The notes beneath the pieces were generated by a model. It was not told where the DNA came from, made no database searches, and was given only the letters and a program-made list of their open reading frames with translations. DNA of 64,000 nucleotides from BNXB01 sp031556375 (GTDB lineage: Bacteria > Bacteroidota > Bacteroidia > Bacteroidales > Azobacteroidaceae), in the NCBI GenBank assembly GCA_031556375.1, contig JAVBTA010000034.1, positions 9,757 to 73,756 on the forward strand, written 5' to 3'. Position numbers and translations under genes: made by a program. Of this stretch, positions 44,502-52,946 are shown piece after piece (the stretch's first letter is position 1; each line of letters starts with the position of its first letter).

Positions 44502-46391
44502 ATGAAAACGATTTATTGGATTGTATTAGGCTTGTTACTGAACATTAATCTGTTATCCGCCCAGACAATGATTATACAGGGTAAAGTGAGTGATATCGGA
44601 ACCGGAAAATTACTCCCGGGAGTTACTGTTTCTATAAAAAAATCGAATGTGTTAACGATAACAAACATTGATGGAAAGTATTCAATTCCAGCAAAGAAAG
44701 GAGATATACTTATATTCAGTTATGTTGGGTATGTGGATCAGGAGATTGTAGTATCGCAAACAAAACATAATGTGACATTGGAACAAGATACTCAGGTGTT
44801 AAGTGAAGTTGCCGTCAGTGCAAAACAACCTTTGTTGAAAAAGATGTTGACAGGTAGTGTATCGAAAATATCTTCCAACAAGAAATATACCGAAGAACAG
44901 GCTGAGGTTCAGTATGCTGTTTGTGATATGGCTATGGTTTCATCGACAGGTTATGCTTACGATCGGCTTCAGGATGAGGAATACGGATCTTTTGTGGAAA
45001 ATCGTTTCAAATCGGCTGCTAATGATCCATTATCAACCTTTTCGATAGATGTCGATGCTGCTTCATATAGTAATATGCGTCGATTTGTTAATCAGGGAGT
45101 TATGCCTGAAAAAGATGCTATTCGTACGGAAGAATTAGTGAATTATTTCAGTTATAAATATGAAAAGCCGACAGGAAAAGATCCGGTGAAGATTACAACT
45201 GAAGTAGGAGAGTGCCCATGGAATAAACAACATCGTCTGGTACGTATTGGTCTCAAAGCTAAAGAAATAGCTTCAGGAAATATGCCTGCTTCGAATTTGG
45301 TTTTCCTAATTGATGTATCCGGTTCAATGGAAGGTCCGGCCCGATTGGATCTGGTAAAATCTTCCCTTAAATTGCTGGTAAATAATCTCAGGGATAAAGA
45401 CCGTGTTGCTATCGTGGTATATGCCGGATCGGCAGGAGAAGTATTGCCTTCTACTTCAGGAAGTAATAAACAAAAAATTCGGGAATCTCTCGACGGATTA
45501 ATGGCCGGAGGTTCTACCGCAGGAGGTGCCGGAATAAAATTGGCCTATAACATTGCGAAGAAAAATCTTATTAAAGGTGGAAACAACCGTGTTATCCTGT
45601 GTACAGATGGTGATTTCAATGTTGGAGTATCCAGTACGGAAGGATTGGAAAGTTTGATTGAACAGGAACGCAAAAGCGGTGTATTTTTGACTGTATTAGG
45701 CTATGGTATGGGCAATTACAAGGATAAGAAAATGCAGGTATTGGCTGAAAAAGGTAATGGTAATCATGCTTATATTGATAATTTACAGGAAGCTAATAAG
45801 GTGTTGGTCAGTGAGTTTGGAGGAACGATCTATACTGTTGCCAAAGACGTTAAATTACAAATCGAATTCAATCCTTCTAAAGTACAGTCTTACAGACTGG
45901 TAGGTTATGAAAGTCGTATGTTGAACAAAGAAGATTTTAACGATGATACCAAAGATGCCGGAGAAATGGGTGCCGGTCATACTGTGACTGCATTGTATGA
46001 AGTTGTTCCTGTGGGAGGTACGGGATCTGTTCCAGGAAATGTGGATGATTTGAAGTATCAAACAACGAAAAAAACGGAAACTATGACTGCTATTTCATAT
46101 TATCCTGATTTATTGACAGTTAAATTACGATATAAACTTCCGGATTCAGATAAGAGTAGCAAAATGGAAGTTCCGTTAATCGATAAAGGAGGAAATAATG
46201 TTTCTAATGATTTTCGTTTTGCCGCTTCTGTAGCGATGTTCGGACAATTATTGCGCGAATCTGATTTCAAAGGAAATGCTACTTATGATAAGGTGATTGC
46301 CATGGCTAAAACAGGACTTGAAAACGATGAACAGGGTTATCGTAGGGAGTTTGTGAGATTAGCTGAGACCGTAAAAGGTTTGAGTAAATGA
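44502..46391 (+). CDS. YfbK-like von Willebrand factor A protein with carboxypeptidase-like regulatory domain
   Basis: A 629-residue exported protein: signal peptide (1-21, ending LLSAQ), a CarboxypepD_reg-like beta-sandwich (about 25-105, with GKVSDIGTGKLLPGVTVSI and FSYVGYVDQEI), a YfbK N-terminal region with PLSTFSIDVDAASYSNMRRF, a vWA domain with the MIDAS motif DVSGS (about 271-275), and a C-terminal DUF3520 region. This arrangement is frequent in Bacteroidetes and resembles proteins of unknown envelope function. It may bind divalent metal through the MIDAS. No clear -7 element was found upstream; a hairpin terminator follows. Confidence 0.9.
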   Translation: MKTIYWIVLGLLLNINLLSAQTMIIQGKVSDIGTGKLLPGVTVSIKKSNVLTITNIDGKYSIPAKKGDILIFSYVGYVDQEIVVSQTKHNVTLEQDTQVLSEVAVSAKQPLLKKMLTGSVSKISSNKKYTEEQAEVQYAVCDMAMVSSTGYAYDRLQDEEYGSFVENRFKSAANDPLSTFSIDVDAASYSNMRRFVNQGVMPEKDAIRTEELVNYFSYKYEKPTGKDPVKITTEVGECPWNKQHRLVRIGLKAKEIASGNMPASNLVFLIDVSGSMEGPARLDLVKSSLKLLVNNLRDKDRVAIVVYAGSAGEVLPSTSGSNKQKIRESLDGLMAGGSTAGGAGIKLAYNIAKKNLIKGGNNRVILCTDGDFNVGVSSTEGLESLIEQERKSGVFLTVLGYGMGNYKDKKMQVLAEKGNGNHAYIDNLQEANKVLVSEFGGTIYTVAKDVKLQIEFNPSKVQSYRLVGYESRMLNKEDFNDDTKDAGEMGAGHTVTALYEVVPVGGTGSVPGNVDDLKYQTTKKTETMTAISYYPDLLTVKLRYKLPDSDKSSKMEVPLIDKGGNNVSNDFRFAASVAMFGQLLRESDFKGNATYDKVIAMAKTGLENDEQGYRREFVRLAETVKGLSK

Positions 46392-46414
46392 TAAGTAAAC
46401 CGCTGATAGCTAAT

Positions 46415-46445
46415 AAAAAAGGTATCTCTTTGAGATACCTTTTTT
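46415..46445. terminator. Bidirectional rho-independent terminator
   Basis: AAAAAAGGTATCTC (46415-46428) pairs perfectly with GAGATACCTTTTTT (46432-46445) over a 3-base loop. It lies between the convergent YfbK-like gene and rpmA and can serve both. Confidence 0.92.
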
Positions 46446-46466
46446 ATTTTTTATAAAAAAATAGAA

Positions 46467-46730
46467 TTATGCTTCACCCATTGGTTGGATAGAAACATAT
46501 GAACGATCGTCTTTTCTTTTTCTGAAAACTACTTTTCCATCAATAAGGGCAAACAAGGTATGATCTCTGCCAATACCAACATTCTCACCTGGATGGTGAG
46601 TTGTTCCCCTTTGACGAATAATAATGTTACCGGCTTTGCAAATTTCGCCACCGAAAACCTTAACGCCTAATCGTTTACTTTCCGACTCGCGTCCGTTCTT
46701 AGAACTACCGACTCCTTTCTTATGTGCCAT
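46467..46730 (-). CDS. rpmA: 50S ribosomal protein L27
   Basis: An 87-residue ribosomal protein whose N-terminus (MAHKKGVGSSKNGRESESKR) reaches the peptidyl transferase centre. The start is the normal one for L27 without the Firmicutes-type cleavable extension. It follows rplU by 19 bases in the usual rplU-rpmA operon and ends at a shared bidirectional terminator. Confidence 0.98.
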   Translation of the reverse strand: MAHKKGVGSSKNGRESESKRLGVKVFGGEICKAGNIIIRQRGTTHHPGENVGIGRDHTLFALIDGKVVFRKRKDDRSYVSIQPMGEA

Positions 46731-46749
46731 TTTCTTGAGATTTTACTTA

Positions 46750-47061
46750 TTAAGCTATAATTTCTTTGATTGTAATTTCTGTGAATTGTTGACGGTGACC
46801 GTTCAACTTGCGATATCCTTTTCTGCGTTTTTTGTGGAAAATCAGAACTTTTTCGCCTTTCACATGAGAAATTACTTCTGCTACTACTTTCGCGCCTTCA
46901 ATAACCGGAGCGCCTACGGTTACAGTACCATTTTTATCTGCTAAAAGAACTTTCTCAAATTCAACTTTAGCTCCTTGGTCTGCATTAATTCTGTGAACAA
47001 ACAATTTTTGATCTTTTTCAACTTTAAATTGTTGTCCTTGAATGTCTACAATTACGTACAT
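46750..47061 (-). CDS. rplU: 50S ribosomal protein L21
   Basis: A 103-residue 23S rRNA-binding protein beginning MYVIVDIQGQQFKVEKDQKL and containing the L21 signature region KVLIFHKKRRKGYRKLNGHRQ. It is the first gene of the rplU-rpmA operon, expressed from a strong promoter with a leader of about 90 bases that can fold into a stem-loop and may be subject to ribosomal-protein feedback (inference). Confidence 0.98.
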   Translation of the reverse strand: MYVIVDIQGQQFKVEKDQKLFVHRINADQGAKVEFEKVLLADKNGTVTVGAPVIEGAKVVAEVISHVKGEKVLIFHKKRRKGYRKLNGHRQQFTEITIKEIIA

Positions 47062-47190
47062 CTGTTTTTTATTTACAGGTTACCTCCCGGGGGTGGATTG
47101 GTTCAAATAAAACTATTTTCCAATCACTTGTTCTACCCTCTGCAGAATTTTCAGCCGACAAAGATAGTAAATTATTTTGGGACAAGCAAA
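47062..47190 (-). promoter_or_regulatory. Promoter and structured leader of rplU-rpmA
   Basis: Minus-strand TTTG (47190-47187), 20 bases, TATCTTTG (47166-47159) is a complete promoter. The leader from about 47152 to the ATG contains a stem formed by 47120-47127 (GTGATTGG on the RNA) and 47093-47101 (CCAATCCAC) with one bulge, then a CCCCCGGGAGG segment close to the start codon. It resembles an autoregulatory leader, but no known class is recognised. Confidence 0.6.
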
Positions 47191-47204
47191 TTTTTGTGAA
47201 TAAA

Positions 47205-47513
47205 TTAAGCCTCTCCAACAGGCCCCATGATAGGAGGGGTAAAACCTTGCCCTTGAACTTTGATTTCACCAAATTGAGATTCGTATTTTTTTACATTGTC
47301 GATCAATGCCAACATCAGTCTTTTTGCATGTTCGGGAGTCAGAATAATTCTTGATTGTACTTTTGCTTTTGGCAATCCAGGCATCATTCTTACAAAATCT
47401 ACTACAAATTCAGAAGATGAATGTGCTATAACTGCAAGATTTGAATAAATTCCCTGTCCTGTCTCTTCAGTCAATTCAATCTGAATTCCGTTATTCTCTT
47501 GTTCTTTGTTCAT
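47205..47513 (-). CDS. DUF3467 domain protein
   Basis: A 102-residue cytoplasmic protein starting MNKEQENNGIQIELTEET, matching DUF3467, a small conserved family of unknown function. Typical segments are GIYSNLAVIAHSSSEFVVDFVRM and RIILTPEHAKRLMLALIDNV. The frame extends 11 codons further upstream, but a -7 element TACCTTTG (minus strand, 47540-47533) lies in that part, so the ATG at 47513 is chosen. It is expressed separately from rplU, whose promoter begins just beyond its stop. Confidence 0.88.
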   Translation of the reverse strand: MNKEQENNGIQIELTEETGQGIYSNLAVIAHSSSEFVVDFVRMMPGLPKAKVQSRIILTPEHAKRLMLALIDNVKKYESQFGEIKVQGQGFTPPIMGPVGEA

Positions 47514-47605
47514 ATTTGTAATTATTAAAATACAAAGGTAATACAAAAAAATTATTTTTCAGAATTTTAGGTGGATACGGATTGGTTATCAACAAATTTA
47601 AAAGA

Positions 47606-47636
47606 GGAATCCGCCCCAATAATTGAGACGGATTCC
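47606..47636 (-). terminator. Perfect 14-base-pair hairpin terminator
   Basis: GGAATCCG (47606-47613) pairs with CGGATTCC (47629-47636), and on the minus strand the stem extends by six further pairs (two of them G-T wobbles) to a 3-base loop, followed by TCTTTT. Its likely role is to insulate DUF3467 from the tRNA-Leu transcript. The 115 bases between it and the tRNA terminator hold nothing recognised apart from a small GGTACA-TG-TGTACC palindrome. Confidence 0.75.
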
Positions 47637-47751
47637 ATTGCATAGTGTTTGTTATGTGTGGTACATGTGTACCTGTAAATAATCGTAAAAAATCATGCCA
47701 ATCTGGGATTAATACTTGAAATTTTAAGTAATCAGTTGATTGTCAGTGAAA

Positions 47752-47795
47752 TAAAAAAAAGCCCCAGAGTATGACCTATAAAAGATATAACTCTG
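47752..47795 (-). terminator. Terminator of tRNA-Leu
   Basis: On the minus strand a stem with CAGAGT and ACTCTG ends (plus-strand 47765-47770 and 47790-47795), with an internal TATA/TATA pairing, is followed by GGGC and a run of eight T. It lies 15 bases past the tRNA 3' end. Confidence 0.75.
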
Positions 47796-47809
47796 ACGCT
47801 TCTATACAG

Positions 47810-47894
47810 TGCCCAGGACGAGATTTGAACTCACACGCCGAAAACCGGCACCACCCCCTCAAAGTGGCGTGTCTACCAATTTCACCACCTGGGC
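47810..47894 (-). tRNA. tRNA-Leu (anticodon GAG)
   Basis: An 85-base cloverleaf on the minus strand: acceptor GCCCAGG pairs with CCTGGGC plus discriminator A, the D arm contains AAATTGGTAGAC, the anticodon stem CCACT/GGTGG (one G-T pair) encloses loop TTGAGGG with anticodon GAG, there is a long class II variable arm (TGCCGGTTTTCGGCGT) and a T arm with GTTCAAATC. CCA is not encoded. It decodes CUC and CUU. Confidence 0.96.
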
Positions 47895-47915
47895 CTTCAT
47901 CTTCAAAAACCGATG

Positions 47916-47945
47916 CAAATTTAAGGAATATTTTTTAAACTCAAA
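47916..47945 (-). promoter_or_regulatory. Promoter of tRNA-Leu
   Basis: Minus-strand TTTG (47945-47942), 18 bases, TAAATTTG (47923-47916), with the start site about 15 bases before the mature tRNA 5' end. Confidence 0.65.
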
Positions 47946-48052
47946 ATATTTTCACTAAATGGAATAGAAATATTTTTTTAAAACAAATATTGAGTTTTTT
48001 TCGTTTTTATTAAAATAAATGTATCTTCGCAGTATAAAAATGGGAGGCTATA

Positions 48053-48274
48053 ATGAGTAAAATTAAAACATTCTCAGATTTTATTTCTATGTATGTGGAA
48101 GGATTTAAAAAAATGACCTGGGGCAAGCCTTTGTGGATCATTATTTTAATAAAACTCTTCATTATGTTTGCCATACTGAAAATTTTCTTTTTTCCGAATT
48201 TCTTAAATTCCCGGTTTGATACGGATAAGGAAAAAAGTGAATATGTCGGGAAACAACTCACAAAAAAAATATAA
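48053..48274 (+). CDS. DUF4492 small membrane protein linked to cytochrome bd
   Basis: A 73-residue protein with one hydrophobic helix (about 27-47, LWIIILIKLFIMFAILKIFFF), basic N-terminal side and a charged C-terminus. It matches DUF4492, which in Bacteroidetes stands directly before cydAB. The gene ends 19 bases before cydA and has a good Shine-Dalgarno (GGGAGG, 48042-48047). It is probably a small accessory subunit or assembly factor of the oxidase, comparable in position to CydX (inference). A near-consensus -7 element TATCTTCG lies at 48022-48029. Confidence 0.87.
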   Translation: MSKIKTFSDFISMYVEGFKKMTWGKPLWIIILIKLFIMFAILKIFFFPNFLNSRFDTDKEKSEYVGKQLTKKI

Positions 48275-48293
48275 ATCAAAAATCTTTACCTGA

Positions 48294-49841
48294 ATGGATC
48301 AGATTGATGTTTCTTTAGTTGATTGGTCAAGGGCACAGTTTGCTCTTACGGCCATGTATCATTGGTTGTTTGTCCCGCTGACACTAGGTTTAGGGGTAAT
48401 TATGGGGATTATGGAAACCATGTATTATCGTACCGGAGATCAAAAGTGGAAGCGAACAGCCAAATTTTGGATGAAGCTCTTTGGCATTAACTTTGCCATT
48501 GGGGTAGCGACAGGAATTATTCTTGAATTTGAATTTGGGACTAACTGGTCTAACTACAGTTGGTTTGTCGGAGATATTTTTGGTGCTCCGTTGGCCATTG
48601 AAGGTATTTTTGCTTTCTTTATGGAAGCGACATTCATTGCTGTAATGTTTTTCGGATGGAATAAGGTAAGCAAAGGTTTTCACCTGACTTCCACCTGGTT
48701 GGTAACTTTAGGGGCAACCCTCTCTGCTTTATGGATCCTGATAGCTAATGCCTGGATGCAATATCCTGTAGGAATGGAATTTAATCCGGATACTGTGCGT
48801 AATGAAATGAATGATTTCTGGGCTTTAGTTTTTTCTCCGGTTGCTGTCAATAAATTTTTCCATACGGTATTGTCCGGCTGGATGTTGGGAGCTGCATTTG
48901 TTGTGGGTATAAGCTGTTGGTTTTTGTTGAAAAAACGGGAAATTGTCTTTGCTCATGATAGTATCAAGGTTGCTTCTATAGTCGGTTTGGTCGGGATTTT
49001 ACTTTCGGCCTGGACCGGGGACGGGTCGGCTTATCAGGTCGCTCAAAAACAACCGATGAAATTGGCTGCAATGGAAGGTCTATATGAAGGCGGAAATAGT
49101 ATTGGGCTAGTTGGAGTAGGGGTTCTAACACCAGGAAAAGAATATGGTGACGATAAGGATCCTTTTGTATTCAAGATGCAGTTCCCTAAATTATTATCTT
49201 TCTTGTCCACACGTGATTTGGACGGATATGTTCCCGGAATCAATAACCTTATCGAAGGCGGTTACGATACACCGGAAGGAAAAGCGTTACCAATGACGGA
49301 AAAGATGGAAAGAGGAAAAATTGCGAAAGATGCCTTGGATCGTTACTTAGTTGCTAAAAAAGATGGTAATCAAATGCAGGCTACTGAAGCCAAAAAGACT
49401 TTAGACGAAAATTTCAAATTTTTCGGGTATGGTTATTTCAAATCTGCAGAGGACGCAATACCTAATGTACCACTTGTTTTTTATGCATTCCGGGTGATGG
49501 TTATCCTGGCCGGTTTTTTCCTGTTATTATTTGCTCTTGTTTGGTTCTTGAATCATAAAAATAAGCTTGAAAATATGAAGTGGTTACAGTGGGTATGCCT
49601 GCTATCAATACCGTTGGCTTATATTACTTCGCAAGCCGGATGGGTTGTCGCTGAAGTCGGACGTCAACCATGGGCGATACAGGATATCTTACCAGTACAG
49701 GCCGCTATTTCCAATATAGATACAGGTTCTGTAAAACTCACATTCTTTATTTTCCTTACTTTGTTCACAGTATTATTAGTAGCGGAAATAGGTATCATGG
49801 TAAAACAAATTAAGAAAGGCCCGGAAACAATTAATAATTAA
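48294..49841 (+). CDS. cydA: Cytochrome bd ubiquinol/menaquinol oxidase subunit I
   Basis: The 515-residue heme-bearing subunit of the high-affinity terminal oxidase that reduces oxygen to water. The N-terminal RAQFALTAMYHWLFVPLTLG carries a heme-ligand His, FFHTVLSGWMLGAAF another, and the quinol-site KQPMKLAAMEG and proton-channel GRQPW motifs are present. There are about nine membrane helices; the Q loop between helices 6 and 7 is of the short-to-intermediate kind. It is the middle gene of DUF4492-cydA-cydB, showing capacity for microaerobic respiration or oxygen scavenging in an otherwise anaerobic type of organism. Confidence 0.97.
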   Translation: MDQIDVSLVDWSRAQFALTAMYHWLFVPLTLGLGVIMGIMETMYYRTGDQKWKRTAKFWMKLFGINFAIGVATGIILEFEFGTNWSNYSWFVGDIFGAPLAIEGIFAFFMEATFIAVMFFGWNKVSKGFHLTSTWLVTLGATLSALWILIANAWMQYPVGMEFNPDTVRNEMNDFWALVFSPVAVNKFFHTVLSGWMLGAAFVVGISCWFLLKKREIVFAHDSIKVASIVGLVGILLSAWTGDGSAYQVAQKQPMKLAAMEGLYEGGNSIGLVGVGVLTPGKEYGDDKDPFVFKMQFPKLLSFLSTRDLDGYVPGINNLIEGGYDTPEGKALPMTEKMERGKIAKDALDRYLVAKKDGNQMQATEAKKTLDENFKFFGYGYFKSAEDAIPNVPLVFYAFRVMVILAGFFLLLFALVWFLNHKNKLENMKWLQWVCLLSIPLAYITSQAGWVVAEVGRQPWAIQDILPVQAAISNIDTGSVKLTFFIFLTLFTVLLVAEIGIMVKQIKKGPETINN

Positions 49842-49845
49842 AACT

Positions 49846-50985
49846 ATGGATTATTCATTTTATCAACATTACTGGTGGTTCCTTATTTCATTACTGGGCG
49901 CTTTGCTGGTATTCCTGTTATTTGTGCAGGGAGGACAATCACTTATATATACGCTTGGAAAAAAAGAAAATCATTTGAATATGATGCTTTTATCCCTGAA
50001 AATGAAGTGGGAACTTACTTTCACGACACTGGTTACTTTTGGAGGTGCATTTTTTGCTTCTTTCCCGTTATTTTATTCAACCAGTTTTGGCGGAGCTTAT
50101 TGGGTATGGATGCTTATTCTGTTCAGCTTTGTTGTCCAGGCTGTTTCTTATGAATTTATCTCTAAAAAAGGTAATTTATTAGGAAACAGTACATATAAAG
50201 CATTTTTGTTTTTGAACGGTTTATTGGGACCTGTACTATTAGGTGCAGCTGTTTCGACTTTCTTTACCGGATCGGAATTCGTAGTAAATAAGGGTAATAT
50301 TACAGGTATGGCTATGCCGGTTATTTCCTCATGGGAGAATCCTCTGCACGGGTTGGAAGCCGTAGGAAACATCTGGAATGTATTTTTAGGAATTGCAATA
50401 TTCTTTCTTGCCCGTAGCCTGGGATGCTTGTATTTTATTAATAATCTGGATGATAGCGAGATTCGTAAAAATGCAAGGAAACAACTTTTGTATAATGCAA
50501 TCGGGTTCTTAGCTTTTTTTCTTCCATATTTGATTATGTTGTTATTAAAAGATGGTTGGGCAGAGGATCCGGTGACCAAAGTTATAAGTATTGAGCCGTT
50601 AAAATACTGGCATAACTTATTGGCTATGCCTTGGGCGCTGGCTATATTGTTGATCGGTGTTGTGCTTGTTCTTTATGGCTTTATACGGGGAGCTTTTCAG
50701 GAAAAGTTTATTTATGGTATCTGGTTTGCCGGAATAGGAGTGATTCTGGTCGTTCTTGTGCTCTTTTTGATTGCCGGATTCAATAATACATCCTATTATC
50801 CGTCATTGACCAATACTCAGAGCTCACTTACGATTACAAACAGTTGTTCCAGTTTATTTACACTGAAAGCAATGTCGGTTGTTTCATTATTCATTCCTTT
50901 TGTTGCAGGTTATATCTGGTATGCCTGGAGATCATTGGATAAAAAGAAAATAACTCCGTCAGATCTTTCTGAAGAAGGATATTAA
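49846..50985 (+). CDS. cydB: Cytochrome bd oxidase subunit II
   Basis: A 379-residue integral membrane partner of CydA with about eight or nine helices, starting MDYSFYQHYWWFLISLLGALL. Sequences such as KWELTFTTLVTFGGAFFASFP and YPSLTNTQSSLTITNSCSS match CydB. It begins four bases after the cydA stop, so it is translated from the same message, and a hairpin follows at 51022-51041. Confidence 0.95.
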   Translation: MDYSFYQHYWWFLISLLGALLVFLLFVQGGQSLIYTLGKKENHLNMMLLSLKMKWELTFTTLVTFGGAFFASFPLFYSTSFGGAYWVWMLILFSFVVQAVSYEFISKKGNLLGNSTYKAFLFLNGLLGPVLLGAAVSTFFTGSEFVVNKGNITGMAMPVISSWENPLHGLEAVGNIWNVFLGIAIFFLARSLGCLYFINNLDDSEIRKNARKQLLYNAIGFLAFFLPYLIMLLLKDGWAEDPVTKVISIEPLKYWHNLLAMPWALAILLIGVVLVLYGFIRGAFQEKFIYGIWFAGIGVILVVLVLFLIAGFNNTSYYPSLTNTQSSLTITNSCSSLFTLKAMSVVSLFIPFVAGYIWYAWRSLDKKKITPSDLSEEGY

Positions 50986-51021
50986 TACAACATTTTTGAA
51001 TTACAATTGTTATTATATGTA

Positions 51022-51041
51022 GGGCTTAATATTTTAAGCCC
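51022..51041 (+). terminator. Hairpin terminator after cydB
   Basis: GGGCTTAA (51022-51029) and TTAAGCCC (51034-51041) pair perfectly over TATT, followed by TTAGCTTTTTA. The T-run is interrupted, so strength is uncertain. Confidence 0.65.
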
Positions 51042-51093
51042 TTAGCTTTTTATACATAAATAATATATACAAAAAATCAAAAATTAAATTATT

Positions 51094-51387
51094 ATGGGAA
51101 GTCTGGTTTCTAAGTTACAAAATGAAGCAGGATTAACAGAAGAGCAAGCGAAGAAAGCAATGTCCTGTGTCCGCAGTTATATGATTGAAAATGATTTGGT
51201 TGATTGGGATGATTTCTTTGAAGCTAAAACTCGTGAAATATCCTCTAAGGCTCAAAAAGCATGGACCGAATTAACCGGAAAATCAGAAAATTGGAGTGAT
51301 AAAATCGAAGAGTGGTCTGATAAAGCAAATAAAATGATCAAAGACGCTCGGAATAAAACTGCAGATTTTATTGCAGATAAAGATTAA
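51094..51387 (+). CDS. Small helical protein of unknown function
   Basis: A 97-residue soluble protein with no family I can name. The N-terminal part (MGSLVSKLQNEAGLTEEQAKKAM) resembles a short helical domain. The C-terminal half (about 50-95) is an amphipathic helix rich in Lys, Glu, Trp and Asp (KAWTELTGKSENWSDKIEEW) that could be phasin- or stress-protein-like. No signal peptide. It stands alone after cydB and shares the palindromic stop TTAA with the convergent ispH. Confidence 0.75.
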   Translation: MGSLVSKLQNEAGLTEEQAKKAMSCVRSYMIENDLVDWDDFFEAKTREISSKAQKAWTELTGKSENWSDKIEEWSDKANKMIKDARNKTADFIADKD

Positions 51388-52244
51388 TCGTTGGATAATC
51401 GTGCAGCAACTTCTTCCATAAGCCATTTGGGAGTGGAGGTTGCGCCGCAAATACCTACGGATGAAATACCTTTAAGCCATTCCGGATCTATTTCGTCAGG
51501 AGTCGAGATCAAATGAGTATTCGGATTGGCCTGAAGGCATTCTTCGTATAAGACTTTGCCGTTCGAACTTTTTTTCCCTGCAACGAATAATACCAGGTCA
51601 TGACGGGAGGCAAAAACCTTAATGTTCGGCATCCTGTTTGCTACCTGGCGACATATTGTATCAAAATATTTGAATATAACATTCGGTTCCATGCGACTCT
51701 TAATCGTTTCTACAATATCCTGGAAGTCATTTAGAGACATCGTCGTTTGAGAAAAAAGGTATATTTCCCTCTTGAAGTCCAGTTTGTAGATATCTTCCTT
51801 TTTCTCAATCACAATAGCATGGCCTTCTGTCTGACCGACTAAACCATTAACTTCGGCATGGCCTATTTTTCCAAAAATAACAATTTGGGCATTCTCACTG
51901 CCAGAAGTTTCATATTGTTTTTTGATTTTTTTCTGAAGTTGGAGTACTACAGGACAAGTTGCATCAATAATCCGGATATTATTTTCCTGAGCGATTTTAT
52001 ATGTTGATGGAGGCTCTCCGTGCGCTCTTAGTAGTATTTTTTTTCCCCGCAATAGTTTTAGTTGTTCATGGTTGATCGTTTTAAGTCCTTTTCCCTGTAG
52101 CCGGTCAACCTCTTGATTATTATGTACAATATCACCAAGACAGGCCAATTCGGCGCCCTGAAGCAGTTCTTTTTCAGCATTTTGGATAGCATTGACCACT
52201 CCGAAACAAAAACCTGAATCCTGATCGATTTCTACACGTAACAT
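51384..52244 (-). CDS. ispH: 4-hydroxy-3-methylbut-2-enyl diphosphate reductase
   Basis: The 286-residue final enzyme of the MEP isoprenoid pathway, producing IPP and DMAPP. The three iron-sulfur Cys ligands are at Cys13 (GFCFGV), Cys97 (DATCPVV) and about Cys266 (GICGATSTP); the substrate His75 is in AHGEPP. It lies 6 bases after cmk in the porQ-cmk-ispH operon. Its stop codon overlaps the convergent small-protein stop. Confidence 0.97.
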   Translation of the reverse strand: MLRVEIDQDSGFCFGVVNAIQNAEKELLQGAELACLGDIVHNNQEVDRLQGKGLKTINHEQLKLLRGKKILLRAHGEPPSTYKIAQENNIRIIDATCPVVLQLQKKIKKQYETSGSENAQIVIFGKIGHAEVNGLVGQTEGHAIVIEKKEDIYKLDFKREIYLFSQTTMSLNDFQDIVETIKSRMEPNVIFKYFDTICRQVANRMPNIKVFASRHDLVLFVAGKKSSNGKVLYEECLQANPNTHLISTPDEIDPEWLKGISSVGICGATSTPKWLMEEVAARLSND

Positions 52245-52250
52245 CTGATA

Positions 52251-52940
52251 TTAAGCCTCTACAATTGATTGAAATTTCGTGATCAACCATTTATTTTGTT
52301 GATCGATGGTCAGATCTGAATTGTCCAGAACGATTGCATCATCAGCCTGCCGTAGAGGACTTTCTGCTCTGGTCGAATCTATTAAATCCCGTTGCTCGAT
52401 GTTCGCAAGTACTTCTTCAAATGAAGCCGGTTCTCCTTTGGCTTTTAGTTCATCCAGACGGCGTTGAGCGCGTACATCAGGACGGGCTGTAACAAATATT
52501 TTGAGTTCTGCCTGAGGAAAAACTACGGTTCCGATATCACGTCCATCCATTACAATCCCTTTTTCTTCGCCGAATTTTTGTTGCTGTTCCACCATGGTAC
52601 GTCGTACAAAGCCTACAGTTGCAATTGGACTCACTTTACCGGCAACTTCCATTCCGCGTATCTCTTTTTCAACATTTCTTCCATTAAGATAGGTATCTGA
52701 CCTGCCTGTTTCTGAGTTTGGATGGAAATCGATGTAAATGTCATTCATCGCCTTTTCCAACAATTCCAGATTGAGATCATCACCTTGAAAAATTCCGTTT
52801 TCCATACTGTAAAATGTAACAGCGCGATACATAGCGCCACTGTCGATATATTTGTACCCTATGTTTGCGGCCAAATCTTTTGCCATCGTACTTTTACCAC
52901 AGGAAGAGTGACCATCAATAGCTATGATTATTTTCTTCAT
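52251..52940 (-). CDS. cmk: Cytidylate kinase
   Basis: A 229-residue P-loop kinase converting CMP or dCMP to the diphosphate. The N-terminal IAIDGHSSCGKSTMAKDLA holds the P-loop; YIDSGAMYRAVTFY and MDGRDIGTVVFPQAELKIFV are the Cmk nucleotide-binding motifs. It lies 6 bases downstream of porQ and 6 bases upstream of ispH. Confidence 0.96.
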   Translation of the reverse strand: MKKIIIAIDGHSSCGKSTMAKDLAANIGYKYIDSGAMYRAVTFYSMENGIFQGDDLNLELLEKAMNDIYIDFHPNSETGRSDTYLNGRNVEKEIRGMEVAGKVSPIATVGFVRRTMVEQQQKFGEEKGIVMDGRDIGTVVFPQAELKIFVTARPDVRAQRRLDELKAKGEPASFEEVLANIEQRDLIDSTRAESPLRQADDAIVLDNSDLTIDQQNKWLITKFQSIVEA

Positions 52941-52946
52941 AATGTA

